Shown here in pieces: positions 35,135-46,473 of a stretch of DNA of 64,000 nt. Below the pieces are notes generated by a model. It was not told the DNA's origin and made no database searches. It was given only the letters and a program-made list of their open reading frames with translations. Source of the DNA: Oscheius onirici (taxonomy: Eukaryota > Nematoda > Chromadorea > Rhabditida > Rhabditidae). A program made the position numbers and the translations under genes. The stretch covers positions 10,304,398-10,368,397 of the forward strand of contig OW051469.1 of assembly GCA_932521025.1 (NCBI GenBank), read 5' to 3'. Position 1 is the first letter of the stretch. Every line of letters starts with the position of its first letter.

Positions 35135-36082
35135 AAATTGTGTCTCTGTAATAAATTGTGACTATGTATTGCTTTCTGTTCCTCCTACTGTAGTTTATAT
35201 TGTGGGAACATGGACGAGAGCCCTCGGGGGCCCATGACTGACTCAACCGCGCACACCATCATTGCATAAAGGCCCCCTTATTGTCTCCACCTTCCTTCAC
35301 CCTTCCTTGTTTGCTCGTCTTTCGGTTAATTTCGCTGCCTACGGGTTTCATATTGAGGCGACATTTACAGCCAATCAAATCTCGCTTCAGCGTCTTGTTA
35401 GATCTCACGCCTTCGTATTTCGGTCACTTCTTCAGAACGCTGAAGTTTTTCTGGTGAGAACCTTTAAAAAACTGTCCCAACTCAACCAGTCAGTTGTCCT
35501 TTTCGCGCAAAACCTGTATGCTCTGGATTGCTTCTTTTCTACTTCAACTTCTTGGTGAAGTCCTTCACTCTGCAACAATACTGAAGATTTTCGTAGTTTC
35601 AGAACTTGAGAGCATCTGAAATCGGGATCAAAAACTAATACGAAACTTAAACAGACGGCTTTCTTGTAAAACTTTCTCAATTGGGCGGAATCGGAAGAAT
35701 TTCCTTATTCATCTCTCTGTCTTCCATTCAAAACGGAAAAGCTTTTTCCTCCAAAACCTTTTCGCGCGTCTCGTTCCCACCATTGAGAGCCTCGTCTTTC
35801 TCTCGTTCTACGGCCAATAAACAGCGCTTCATTGAACAGGCGCTCAGGGTCTTTCTCGCACTCTCCAAGAACTGTTGCCACATTTTCGAAACGCAGCTGG
35901 ATACCTTTACTTTCTGGGTGAAGGGTGGTCCGAATTGCTTGCACTTTTCTCGGTCAACTTTTTGTTCGATCTATTGTCCCAGACCTGTCCTATGAGTTCA
36001 TCACTCGGTATATTCATACCCTCTGGGAACGCATCTTTTCGTACTCTTGTCTCTCTCATCAACACTTTCAGTCTGTCTCTTT
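35135..36082. other. Spacer between the two ZC4H2-like genes
   Basis: No supported gene. Short open frames on both strands (for example 35681-35995) lack features. Two AATAAATTG-type sequences around 35150 probably serve 3' end formation of copy 1. Confidence 0.4.
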
Positions 36083-36497
36083 ATGGATCTTGATGTCCTC
36101 ACTTCGAAACTGCGAACATTTGAATCGACCAGGTTTGTGAAAGCAGTTTTTATATCTCTATCTCAATTTCAGTCACCAGTTGGCCACATTTGAGCAAAAG
36201 TGCCAGGAACTGAGAAAAGATTTGACTACTTTGGCAGACTTGAGAACACATCTTGTTCAATGTGAGAAGCTGGAAGGAGAACTTGACACCGAGAGGAAAG
36301 GACATGCCGAAGAACTCAGACAGATCAATCAGGTGAGAAGGCTCGTGCTGATTGAATCAGTTTTAGGACATCAACAACTGCGAGGACATGATGAAGACAT
36401 TGAGGTCGGAGCGAGATACTCGAAGAAGCAGTTTGTTGAGGAAAGTCGAAGAGCTGGAGAGTCTTAGACAGTCAGGGAATCGGACGGTGAGAAGGCT

Positions 36498-36566
<69 letters not shown>

Positions 36567-37016
36567 TATTTTATTTCAGCTGACTCTTCTCGACTGTTCT
36601 GATCTTCTGGAAGAGCTGCCCCCTGATCTTTTACAAGAGTAAGTTGAACAAGCACGGAACAGAGTTCAATTTCAGTATTATAGCCGAAAAGAAACCGCCT
36701 CCGACCACCTTTCCGATAGTACATCCTGCAATTCCCCGTATTTATATTTCTTGTCTATGAAAATGGTCAAAATTTAGAGTTCAATCTGTTCCAGCAGCCA
36801 GCGAGACTTCCGGAGAGCAGTCAGCAGCTTCAGTCGAAAATGAAGGCAAGTATAAGGCGATAGTCTGATAAAAAAAAACATTTTTAGAAGTGTGAAGCGT
36901 GTCAGGCCTCAATTCACAGAAATGCTCCAACATGTCCCGTCTGTAAGACCCGTAGTCGTAGTAAGAATCCTAAAAAGAATCGGCGGAAAGATCCGCCACC
37001 TCCATCTCTTCGTTGA
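36083..37016 (+). CDS. ZC4H2-type zinc-finger protein, copy 2 (diverged tandem duplicate)
   Basis: Exons 36083-36132, 36173-36332, 36367-36486, 36580-36638, 36676-36737, 36778-36845 and 36888-37016 give 215 residues with consistent phases. Exon 2 has the same length (160 nt) and phase as in copy 1 and both end INQ|D, which argues for a duplication. The coiled coil covers about residues 15-105. The finger is [20 protein letters not shown] with the tail [19 protein letters not shown]. Differences from copy 1: the linker is shorter, the last intron begins with GC (AAG|GCAAGT), and intron 3 is mostly an ACAGGG microsatellite. Confidence 0.85.
36499..36566 (+). repeat. (ACAGGG)n hexanucleotide microsatellite
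   Basis: About 11.3 perfect copies of ACAGGG in intron 3 of the second ZC4H2-like gene, filling 68 of its 93 bases. Confidence 0.97.
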
Positions 37017-39049
37017 TCTTTTTTCATCTCTTGCCAATAAATTTCTCACGCTCTCCACAGGACATAACACCAGAAGGAGCGAAGGCGGCAGTAAACAAGA
37101 GATTGTAAACTAATCTCAGATCGAATAGATTTTGGTCAAACTCATCCTTCTGATAGTTTTTCCAAAAAAATACTCATCTTCGAAAAGTAGAGGATAGATA
37201 AGTCTATCTCTGTCCAATCGTTATCTAATCGGTATTTTCGAAGATCTAATAGAATAGAACAGTAATCTTGTTCATAGACTCTCCTGTTCTTTCGATATCA
37301 TGTGACTTACTCTTCAACATTCTTAAACTCATTCCTCTGATACAGTAAGAGCCGATAGATTCTTACAAAAAGTCGGGTTTGAAAACGGTGAATTTATCTT
37401 CAGAACCGGTTTTTTAACTTGTTGCTTTGCGAAGTCCATGGCTCCGTACTCTCCAGAGGTGCTACGTTTTCTCTTCAGACATAGAACCTCTAACAGAACA
37501 ATCATAAAATCCGTTACTTCAAAGACTGGCAGAAACAGACAGAAAACCTCAGATTTCATAACTTCTTTGTAAAACCAAAGTGCGAAGCTGTACTTTTATG
37601 CAATCTATTTCGAACTTTCAATTACGCAATTCGATCTTTGATCGCCTGTGCTCTCCATTTACGATCAGCCCGCGTTCCCGGCGGGAATCCCACCGGCTCC
37701 GTAGCTGACCCCGTCTTGCCGCCAAGTACCATCGGGTCTGCCATTGGCACCCGAGGTGCCATTCCCACCGAGACAGGGGAGGAGTTTGGAGCTGCTGGAA
37801 CCGTATATAAAGAGAGCTCTGAAAGAGTGTCACTGTCAACCAAGCCCTCTACTCTTGGCTCCTGTCGATGGCTGCAAAGACCAGTGATCTGGTCCAGTAC
37901 ACATATCACAGTCTCTTGCAGTCCCCGACAGGAGTCCCATCATCATCTTCTTCAATGGTCTCCCTCGGACCGCAAATGTTCGCCTCGGTCAGGTTTAAAA
38001 CCCTCACCGGGTGAACATTTGTGCTCCGGGGTGACCAGCATCCTCTTCCAATTGGCCCGAATGACCGTTCTGGATGTGTGGCATAGTCCTACTGTAGACT
38101 GCTAAGACTAGAGACACATTCAGCACGGCTTCGGCCCCCTCCTTCCCTCTTCCCAAGAGAACGGGTACCTTCCGTTAGCATGTGTTTCCTGCGGTGAAGC
38201 TGTTGAAAGAGAGCCTTCACCGGGTGAACATTTGCTTACGGAGATCTCTACATTGTCATGATCATTTATTCAATTTCTTGAAACTTTTGTAAACAGAAGG
38301 AAGCTAATCTTTCCACGATGACTGCTAAACGACGAAAAAGAACAGGTTGATTTGTTATGAAGTATTCCGTCTCACTTTGAAAATTAAAAAGCCACCAATT
38401 TTTAGCTATTATACAAAATCAAGCGAATCTTGTCAGCAGCGTAGCCTCTACTGGTGGTCGCCCGGTGAAGACACAGTTCGCCTCATACGCGGCAAGCACC
38501 AGCCGAGGTGTGGCCGCTCAGGTTCCTATCGATTTGATGTAGAGGTCGACTTGTAGGGGAAAAGAATAGGAGAAAGAGGTCTGGTGGCGGGTAGAGGGCG
38601 GACATTGTGCTGTGACCCAGTTCGGGCTCTTTCTTGTGACCATCTGGCAGCCTCGACAGCTGCCGCAAGCGCGAAATTTGAAAATTTTCGAATTGACCTT
38701 GACACGTTTTGCCCGCGCGACCCCCGTCCTAGGCGCGGCACCGCTCTCTCAAATCAACTTCTACATCGATCGAAGGAGTGCCGCTGTCTTTGCCTCCTTC
38801 CAGAGATGGTCCGACTGGCAAAACTGGATGTTTCTCTTAGTCCTACAGATAATGGCTATGACTAGAGACACATTCAGCTTAGCTTTGGACATTCGTTGTT
38901 TTCAGCGAAGGCAACGAACGGTTCTTGACTGATATACATAGGTTAACGCTCAACTTTCCTAGACTGCAAATTGTGACGTTTTTATAAACATAAAGCAGAT
39001 AAACAATAACAACTTCAACAAAAAAACCTACAATTAAAAAACGGGACTA
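37017..39049. other. Intergenic region, possible decayed collagen-like fragment
   Basis: No supported gene. On the minus strand around 37800-37650 a glycine-rich frame (GGNGTSGANGRPDGT) and neighbouring Pro/Gly-rich frames hint at a decayed collagen-like sequence. CACCGGGTGAACATTTG occurs at about 38006 and again at 38219, and GACTAGAGACACATTCAGC at about 38105 and 38863. Confidence 0.35.
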
Positions 39050-40150
39050 TTACTGACTAGAAGTTGGTGTGTAGGAAAAGGACTTTGTGCGCAGGTTATA
39101 GCGTTTATTCGGGTATCTGTCCATCCTCTTGGCAATTTCCGGATCCCATGGCATGTCTTTATCCGGTCGGGTGTAGTCGTAGGCCTAAAAGACAAGTTAG
39201 AAGAAGAGATTTATCAACTCTTACTTGATCTTCGTAGTCGAACCACTCCTCCTTCGGCTTGAACTGTCGCAAAAGACGCTTGTTCCTGAGCCCATGAACG
39301 GCTCCTCCCTCTCCTGGAAAAGCCGTAATTCCTCCATGCCAGGCGTCTATATCATCCGGGTGAAAACGGACAGGCTGCTCCATTACTCGAACATTTTCTG
39401 GCAGTTGATCTGTTCGGGCGAGTCTGGAAATTTCATTTCATAGAAACGGCTTGGGGGGGATCCACATATACGATTGAAATAATTTTTTTTCTAAGATAAA
39501 CAAGAAAAACGTACTTGGAATAAGTGTTGATGTTGCTGACCGGCTCCGAATAGAAATCAACGACATCCTGGACAGTTTTGAGATTGGTCAATCGGGAATT
39601 TTTAGGGAAATGCTTCAAGGACTCGCCGATTGCGATAATCAGCTGGAAAGCTCACTATTTCAGACTTTCAAAGCTTATACCTTCAATTTGACGGCATTAT
39701 CTGTCAATGAAAATGAACTCAGTTCGCCTTCGGTCATTTTGCCGAGGATATTCTGCGCCTTCTCGAGAACAACATGGTCGATGTTTTTGGAAGGCGAGTA
39801 GTTGTAACGATACTGCATCAGGCTGCAAAATTTTGGGGTAAAAACATGGAGGAAAATTCGAAGCTTACGATCTAGCACGGATAGAATCCATGTCGATGCG
39901 CTGGTCGATGATATCTTCCGTGTCGATGGCTTCCACGTCGTGCTGTCGACTTCGGGGAACATCTGTTCGGATGCCAGAGAGGGCTGAGCGCAGTTTATCC
40001 TGGAAAAGTACGCAAGTATCTTGGAGAAATCGAACAAACCTGGTCTTCTTTGCTCATCGGAGTTCTCTCTGCTGCTGGCTTTTCTTTGCCACCAAACATT
40101 GATAGGAATCCGCCCCGGGAGCGAACTGCAAGTACTGCTGATCTCTGCAT
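39050..40150 (-). CDS. mrpl-50: Mitochondrial large ribosomal subunit protein mL50
   Basis: Component of the mitochondrial 39S subunit. Six exons (40150-40040, 39999-39869, 39822-39681, 39642-39515, 39423-39225, 39184-39050) give 281 residues with consistent phases. The N-terminus MQRSAVLAVRSRGGFLSMF is a plausible presequence. The family core is NSRLTNLKTVQDVVDFYSEP followed by SKLARTDQLPENVRV, which parallels the vertebrate protein. The C-terminal extension (FDYEDQAYDYTRPDKDMPWD) is long compared with vertebrates. TTCAG five bases before the ATG suggests trans-splicing. Head to head with the next gene, 454 bases between start codons. Confidence 0.88.
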
Positions 40151-40604
40151 GCTGGCTGAAAGATGTGATATCACCTTTGAGAAGAAAAAATAGCAAAAGC
40201 AGGTTGTAGCAAAAGCCGAAAAACGAGCCGAAAAACGTTTTAGAGACGCTCAAAAAAATATCTGACTGAATATACACTAAGGTTCGAGTCCATGCAGCGA
40301 GAGCTTTCTTTTTTTTGCTTTTAGTTCTGAGCTCAATTTTATCATTTTTTTATCAATTCCGAAACTTTTATATAGAAACATGAATAACGCTATGAAACAA
40401 ACGGAAACAAAGTGGCGTGAAGCCCGAAGTTGCTGAAGGAAGTACGCAATTGCGTACTTTCGAAACTTGAAATTTCCGATTTTTCTTTTTTCCCCGTTTT
40501 AGCTAAAAAGTTTATCTCTATTTTGTTCTTTTCCTTCCCGATTTCCATAAAACTTCAATAAAAACCGACTATAAAAAAGAGGTTTCAGAAAGACCTATGC
40601 TGAA
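40151..40604. other. Shared upstream region of mrpl-50 and the large helical gene
   Basis: 454 bases between divergent start codons. It contains the palindrome AGTACGCAATTGCGTACT (about 40440-40458), a motif also found inside local MITEs, and a GTTTCAG acceptor 17 bases before the rightward ATG. Confidence 0.4.
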
Positions 40605-43600
40605 ATGGAGGAAACGACAGATATTGCCTCTCAAAACTGTTTGCGTGAAGTAAGCCCTTTTCAAATTGAATTTATGCTCTTTTTCAGCTCCAAATATTTC
40701 TTCCCAACGTCCTCAACGCTTTCGATCTTTACGAGACGTATTCCTCGCTCCTGCACTACAGTTTCGGCCCTCGGACACTTCAAGGTCCGTCTTTTTATGT
40801 ATTTAGCTTAAATTTTCTCCAGATATCGTAAATGCTGCCATGAGACTCACCCGTCATGCCAACCAGGTAAAAGAGCTCATCGGAACGCTCGAAGATTATG
40901 TGATCAAAGAGCTACAAGTGATGATGAGGGCTCTCCACATTCAAAAGTCCGTTTTTCTGTCCTTTCGTTGAAATCTGGACAATTTTCAGGCGATGTGAAG
41001 TATTCAATCGCCTTGAACTTGCCCTTGAAATCTACAAAATCTACGAGACGCATTTTCCCGAAGCCGAATGTTTCGACTTGGTCGAAGACTTCTTCAGCGA
41101 CGTCAACATGATGTTCAAAAAAGGTAATAGCTCTTTTTTGTACTCGTTTCATCCCAACCAGAAGAGTTCGTCGCCTGGTTGGGATGAAACTAGCGTCAAA
41201 TTTTTTAACTGCGCTTTACCGTTCTATAAAGCTTTCTACTGCCTCTAATACATAGAAGAATAGAGGCAAAGTCTGTAAAACTTCTAAGTTCAAAGTTAAT
41301 TGCTATCTAACGATTCTCGCCAGAGACAAACAGACAGAGTCTACCACAGACACCGTAGCATTTTAATAGTTTTGATTTTTAGGAGAAATTGATCCGGATT
41401 GGCTGCCCAAAGATGTCCAGGCAATGTTCGGTCACGTAGCAGCCTTCAAATATGCTGAAATTCCTCTTTCTCGTGACAGCTCCTTTTTCCAAGTCTCCCC
41501 GACAGTGTCCTGTCCCTTCACGAAAATGTTCTTCGAGGTATTTTTACGGCCTGGCATAAATACCTGATTTCCAGGCATATGTAGCGCTAGAGAACAACGA
41601 AACGGAAAAATACGTCAATGTGGTCAAATACAAGTTTGAGAGCGAACATCACATTGAGAAGGATAACGCTATAAAAATGCTCAAAAAGTGGGAAGCTCCA
41701 GTTTTCTGACGAAACAAACTTTCAGGCTTTTTTGTGACAAGGATCTCGTGCTGAAAGATTCGATTCGTCAATCTACACTGGCCATTCTGGAGAAAATTTG
41801 TGTTAATGTTTCGGCAGACGTAAGGGTGAGTGCTTTTCATTGGAAAATGAGCTCCTAGACGGAGGCATATCAGCTTTTTCTGAATAAACCCTTGAATTTT
41901 CAGAGATCGGTGTTTACCGAAGCGCAGAGATGGCTTTACGCGGGAGGATTTCAACCATTACAAGTCGTGGAGGTACGTTTTTACTCAAGATTACCCCAAA
42001 TGATATTCTAGAACTTTGCAAGTCGACTGAGCAATGCCATCCATGGTATCGGAACGCACAACACAATGCAGAGTGATCCGGCGGCCTTCGAAGTTCTGCG
42101 GACGGAAGTCAGACTCCTGGTTATGATTGCCCCAAAAGCCACTCTCCATTCCATGTTCGGGCGCTGTCTCGCGAACAAACACTTCACTCCAGCTGTCCTG
42201 AAAGTATGTCTCTTCCATTGTTAGTCGAAACGGTCTAAAGTCGACCAAGAGCCTTTTTGTCCCGCATAGCGCTTTGGAAGACACAAGCAGGGTCGAACAG
42301 GTCCTATGGCAAACCATTTTTGTTTTGTTTTCTTTCTAGAAATTTGCGTCTAATCTTGTCCTCAACTCGTCGCAGCCTTTTTTCATCGCTAAAACTTTTC
42401 AAAACAAGTTGTGCTACGCCCCTCCGGGGCTAAGTGATTTAGTTTTGTCCTTTTCAAAACAGATAACAGTTAACAGCTTGCTGTTTGATCCCTCTCCAGA
42501 TCAATTAATAGATAAGAGTAGCTTAAATGCAAGGTCTGAAAGTACAGAGACAGATCTCTGTCCCTCTCTGTCCTTTTGTCTCTCTGTCCCTCTGCCTCTC
42601 TCTCTGTCCCTCTGTTTCTAATTTCTCGACAATTTTTCTCTGTCCACCCTTGCATTCTGCAATGTGCTCTGTACTTCCCGGTTTTCTCGTATTCCTGTCC
42701 GTGCTCCTTTTCCCCTCTATCCCTGTTCTCCAGTTGTGATATCACCCCGTTGGAGCTAAAGTTATAATAGAAACCTCCTTGAACGTCTTCCCGTATTCCT
42801 AGCCCGCACTTGATTCTCTACTGTCTGGAAACCGTACCCAGTCAAAAATAATCAGCCCAATTGCACTTGTAAATTGACTTGTCTAAATTTGTTACACTAA
42901 CTCCTTTCCCCTCAATTGTGCGCACAAATTGCTCCATTTTGATTGTCAATTAAAGCTTTTGACAGACAGACAGAAACGCGAGAGCAATTTAAAGTGGATG
43001 TGTGCAAATATCTTTTTTCAGATTCTCCAAGGGATGCAGCAAGCCTGTAATTTACCGTACGATCTCAGCCAAAAACCAACAGTTCCGATGCTTCTAGGTG
43101 TCTTTGACGCTCTAGTCAAACAGAGCAAGGAACGATTGAAACATCCGGAATATGTGGAGACTATCTGCTACATTGTTGGAGCTCTGTGCCGTCAAAAAAG
43201 AAGCGTCATCAAGGAGAAGGGAGAAGACGGTCGGATTTTACTGAATACCCATAAATAGAGACGTTTTCAGGCAAAATACTGCGTTCGATTTTGGGCGACG
43301 TCGTCGAGGAGAGCATTGTGCAGCCGCTAGACATTTTCAACTACTTTATTCTTCCGCGAATGTTTGCTGAAAATAAGGCCGACGGAGAACTGAAGACGGT
43401 CTTGAGCGCGCTGAAAAAAATTCTAACGTCTATTGGAGAAAAAGAAGCCCCTCTGAAGTATTCTACTGCCCTAGACGACAATAGATGTTGGTTTTTCTGT
43501 ATTATTTTTCATTAGAATCTCATTTAGTAAATACTATTAGCGTCCCGCAGCTGATCTGCTACATCCACATGATCATGCGACAGATGGAGCAGAAGGACGA

Positions 43601-45606
43601 AGAAATCACGGACATCTGTTTCAGTATCTTGAAAGCTTTTGGGAACAAACTCAAAGGTTTGTCTTTGTACAAAAATACAAAGTTTCAAATAATCTAAAAA
43701 TCGATGTGAAGCCACAAAATTGTACGTCTTTCAGAAGACGACGTAGTATTTCCTCTGCAAACGAAGCAGTATCTTCTGAACTTGCTGAAAAGCGATGTCT
43801 GGTGGTTCCGATATGCCATCACCGAATGGTACGCTCATTCTCTGGGAAATTGGCCGAAAGAGGTTTTTTTTGTCAATTTTTAAGTAAAAATTATCTTTAG
43901 ATTCCCGGTGGTTTGTTCCACTCGCTAGACGACGAGGTTCGCCACAATTTCAAAGAGCTCAAGGTGGATTTCGAGACGGCCCCCGTCGGCTGCATGCTCC
44001 ATTCAATTTTCGAGCTAGCTCTTCTTGATATTGACCTGGCGGACGGCATGCTGATGAGCGGATTCGGACATCTTCCGATCGACGATCAGCTGCTCGACCA
44101 GATGGCCATGGCTCTCTGTGACTGCTGCATCAAGCCCTTCTTTAGCCGTCGAATCACCTCCATATTGCCGTTTCTGGATCGTCTAACCGAGTGTCTCGAC
44201 CCAAGAAGTCCTATTCCGTACGCGCTGGACCAGATCAACGATAACATGATGCGCGCCGTGAGGGAAATGAAAGCCATACAGATTCTCGGAAGAGCCACGA
44301 AAATGGCCATAGCTAAGGTGAGATTCCGAATTTTGGAGTTATAGGTTTTTTTTGGAAACCATGATGTTCTCATCCTCTGCATTTCCAGGTTTACTCTACC
44401 GACTCCCGTTTCGCAGTCTATTATCCACAGCCGTCGCCAAACTGTCCCTCAAATCCTCGAGTAGTGGCTGATGTTTTTCTTCGCGCCTTCTGTCAGGCAG
44501 CCGTCGATCAGGTGAATAAGCAGGTCGAACTCTACAGACGATACATCTGGCGCAGAGACAAGTGAGCTTTTTTTCTTTGCCCTTTTTAAACTTTTTATCC
44601 CAGAGGCGGTAAAATAGATAAAGCCTGTGATAGAGAAGGCCAGCTGCTGGAGGAGCGTCTTCTGACCCAGATGGTTGTGCTTTTCCATGACGCCGTCCTG
44701 TTCACACGATGCGAAACGAGCCAAAATCACACTCTGGACGTTCTGATAGCCCGACTGGCCGAATACGTGAGGGAAGTCCAAGGAAGCAGTAGAAAAACAC
44801 CTCTAGATAAGGTTAAAATCGATTACAAAAAGGTATGGTTCTGTCTTCTTTTTCAACTTTTTGTTACATTTTAACTTGTTAAAATATTCCAGACGACCTA
44901 TGTTCACATCAATAGCCAGCAGCCAAAAGACGAGCATCCTCCTTCCCAGCCGCCGTCCTATCCGAATCAACCAGCTCCTGTCGCCTTGCAGCATAAGACG
45001 AATACAGTAAGTCTGACCCTGTTTTTGGTCTAAAACCACAAATTTAGCCACCTCAAAGATACCTGGATCCCCATTATAATCATCCCAGTCAGCGCAACGT
45101 TTCCGGCTATCAACGTCCGTTCAACAAGCATCCACATTCACAAAATCGAGGGTCAGTTACGTGTCTTTCAGTACTGTATTTCGTAAGTTTCAGAGATTCC
45201 AACGACGGAACCTTTAAACGAGGTGGCTATCGAGGTTCGGACGCGTCGTCGGCTATGAAGGCTGCAGCTCACCAAATTCCCAATGAAAATACTCGTACTC
45301 AGGTACTTTTTATCAAACTGTTAAACTTTGGTAAAACATTCGTCCAAAACTTTGAATAATCCGGTACCCGACAAAATGCCAGCAAAAACGATTTTTTAGG
45401 TCGAACGTCGTCTGACTGAGCCGCCGCCAGTTATCAATCGTCCTGCTCCAGCAGCACAGAACACCCAAAACCAGCAGCAGGGCCGACCTCCAAATCAGCG
45501 CTATCCGTCAGGAGGCAGATTCGACCACCAACATCGTGGAAAAGGAGGAAGAGGTCGCGGCGGCGGTAATCACTTTTCGCACCAACAACAACGTTCCCAT
45601 TCCTAA
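40605..45606 (+). CDS. Large helical protein with Arg/Gly/Gln-rich tail, family not identified
   Basis: I do not recognise this family. Twenty exons join in phase to 1020 residues, starting at ATG 40605 (MEETTDIASQNCLRELQIFL). The first ~860 residues are helical with repeated hydrophobic pairs and no transmembrane segment, suggesting a HEAT or MIF4G-like scaffold. Representative stretches are RCEVFNRLELALEIYKIYET, DWLPKDVQAMFGHVAAFKYA, LKDSIRQSTLAILEKICVNV, DEEITDICFSILKAFGNKLK and SPIPYALDQINDNMMRAVRE. The last ~150 residues are low complexity (SQPPSYPNQPAP, then RGKGGRGRGGGNHFSHQQQR), as in RNA-binding proteins. Tight splicing and good frame conservation argue for a real, conserved gene. 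Intron 42204-43021 holds a dispersed repeat, and intron 41124-41382 a perfect hairpin. Confidence 0.88.
41146..41190 (+). other. Perfect intronic hairpin
   Basis: GTTTCATCCCAACCAG (41146-41161) is exactly inverted at 41175-41190 around a 13-nt loop. It lies 22 nt after a splice donor of the large helical gene. Confidence 0.7.
42403..42949 (-). repeat. Dispersed repeat R1, copy 2
   Basis: Reverse complement of 26322-26888. It lies wholly inside an 818-nt intron (42204-43021) and accounts for most of that intron. Confidence 0.8.
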
Positions 45607-45798
45607 ATTTTCTTCTCAGGAGATCTCCCACTCTTACGGGTTACTTGTCTAGTTTTCACTCTCTTTCTATTTTTCTTCTATAGTCTAGGTATGTCGTCTC
45701 TTAAAATGTCACCTATCGTTCACAATAAATTTATTCAAAAAATATTCATTAAAACTTTCTTGTACACGCGGTGAGATCAATCGTGATTAAATCTATTT

Positions 45799-46428
45799 TT
45801 ACACTGAATCTTGCTTTTCTTCCTCCTCGTCTTCGGAAGATGACGTCGAGTCGCATGAGCTAGTAGTGCCAGAATTGTCCGAGTCGGACGACGAAGATTC
45901 ATCGCCTAAAATTTCGTTGTTAGGTGTTTTTCAAGCGCAGCCAGTTGTTTCGACCTAATAAAGTCCTTATAGTGCAGGTGATACGTTTTATCGATTGTCC
46001 TTCGTCCTTTAACGCTATAATTTAATCCTACTCAAAACGTGTTGAAAATATTATTGGGTGAGATTTTCAAACATCATTTACTTTCATAAAAGAAAACCAG
46101 GTTTTACTAGACCGAGTATGGAAAATCAAGAAAAAAAACCTGGTAGTGGATTCGGCGTCTTTTCAAGCTGTTCCACAATGTTCTCATAGTGGTAGTCGTC
46201 ACATATCTTCTTGTGAAATTCGAGCTCAATCTGCGGAATATGATGACGCGAATTGTACGGGCATCGAACGAATGGGATGCTGTTGCAGTTCCGGCTGCAG
46301 TAGTCGCGTCGGCATTCGCGCAAATGTTCGGCAAAGTTCTTCGGATCCGAATGGTGGTTCTCGTTGTAGGGACAGCGAATCAGCGCTCCGCAGCTATTCG
46401 GATTTTTCAGATGGCCCGGACACGACAT
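45799..46428 (-). CDS. GTSF1-like double CHHC zinc-finger protein
   Basis: Small protein of the U11-48K/GTSF1 CHHC zinc-finger family; animal GTSF1 proteins act with Argonaute/piRNA or small-RNA machinery, and C. elegans GTSF-1 works with the RdRP RRF-3. Two exons (46428-46140, 45905-45799) give 131 residues. Finger 1 is IRCPYNENHHSDPKNFAEHL then REC; finger 2 is VRCPYNSRHHIPQIELEFH then KKIC, both with complete CHHC ligands. After LEKTPNPLPG the second exon adds an acidic serine tail (DESSSSDSDNSGTTSSCDST, ending EDEEEEKQDSV). TTTTAG sits directly before the ATG, pointing to trans-splicing. Divergent from the reductase gene with 45 bases between start codons. Confidence 0.88.
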
Positions 46429-46473
46429 CTAAAACCGCTTTTTTAGTGGAGTAAACAAGAAAAAGGTTTCAGA
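46429..46473. promoter_or_regulatory. 45-bp divergent start region with two back-to-back trans-splice acceptors
   Basis: GGTTTCAG ends at 46472 directly before AATG of the rightward gene. On the other strand GGTTTTAG ends at 46429 directly before the ATG of the GTSF1-like gene. Each outron must therefore run through the other gene's first exon. Confidence 0.6.

Noticed and set aside
37622-37909. 95-codon minus-strand frame and overlapping plus-strand frame of 155 codons
   Set aside because: Both are open in GC-rich DNA on opposite strands without domains. At most they reflect a decayed Gly-rich sequence.
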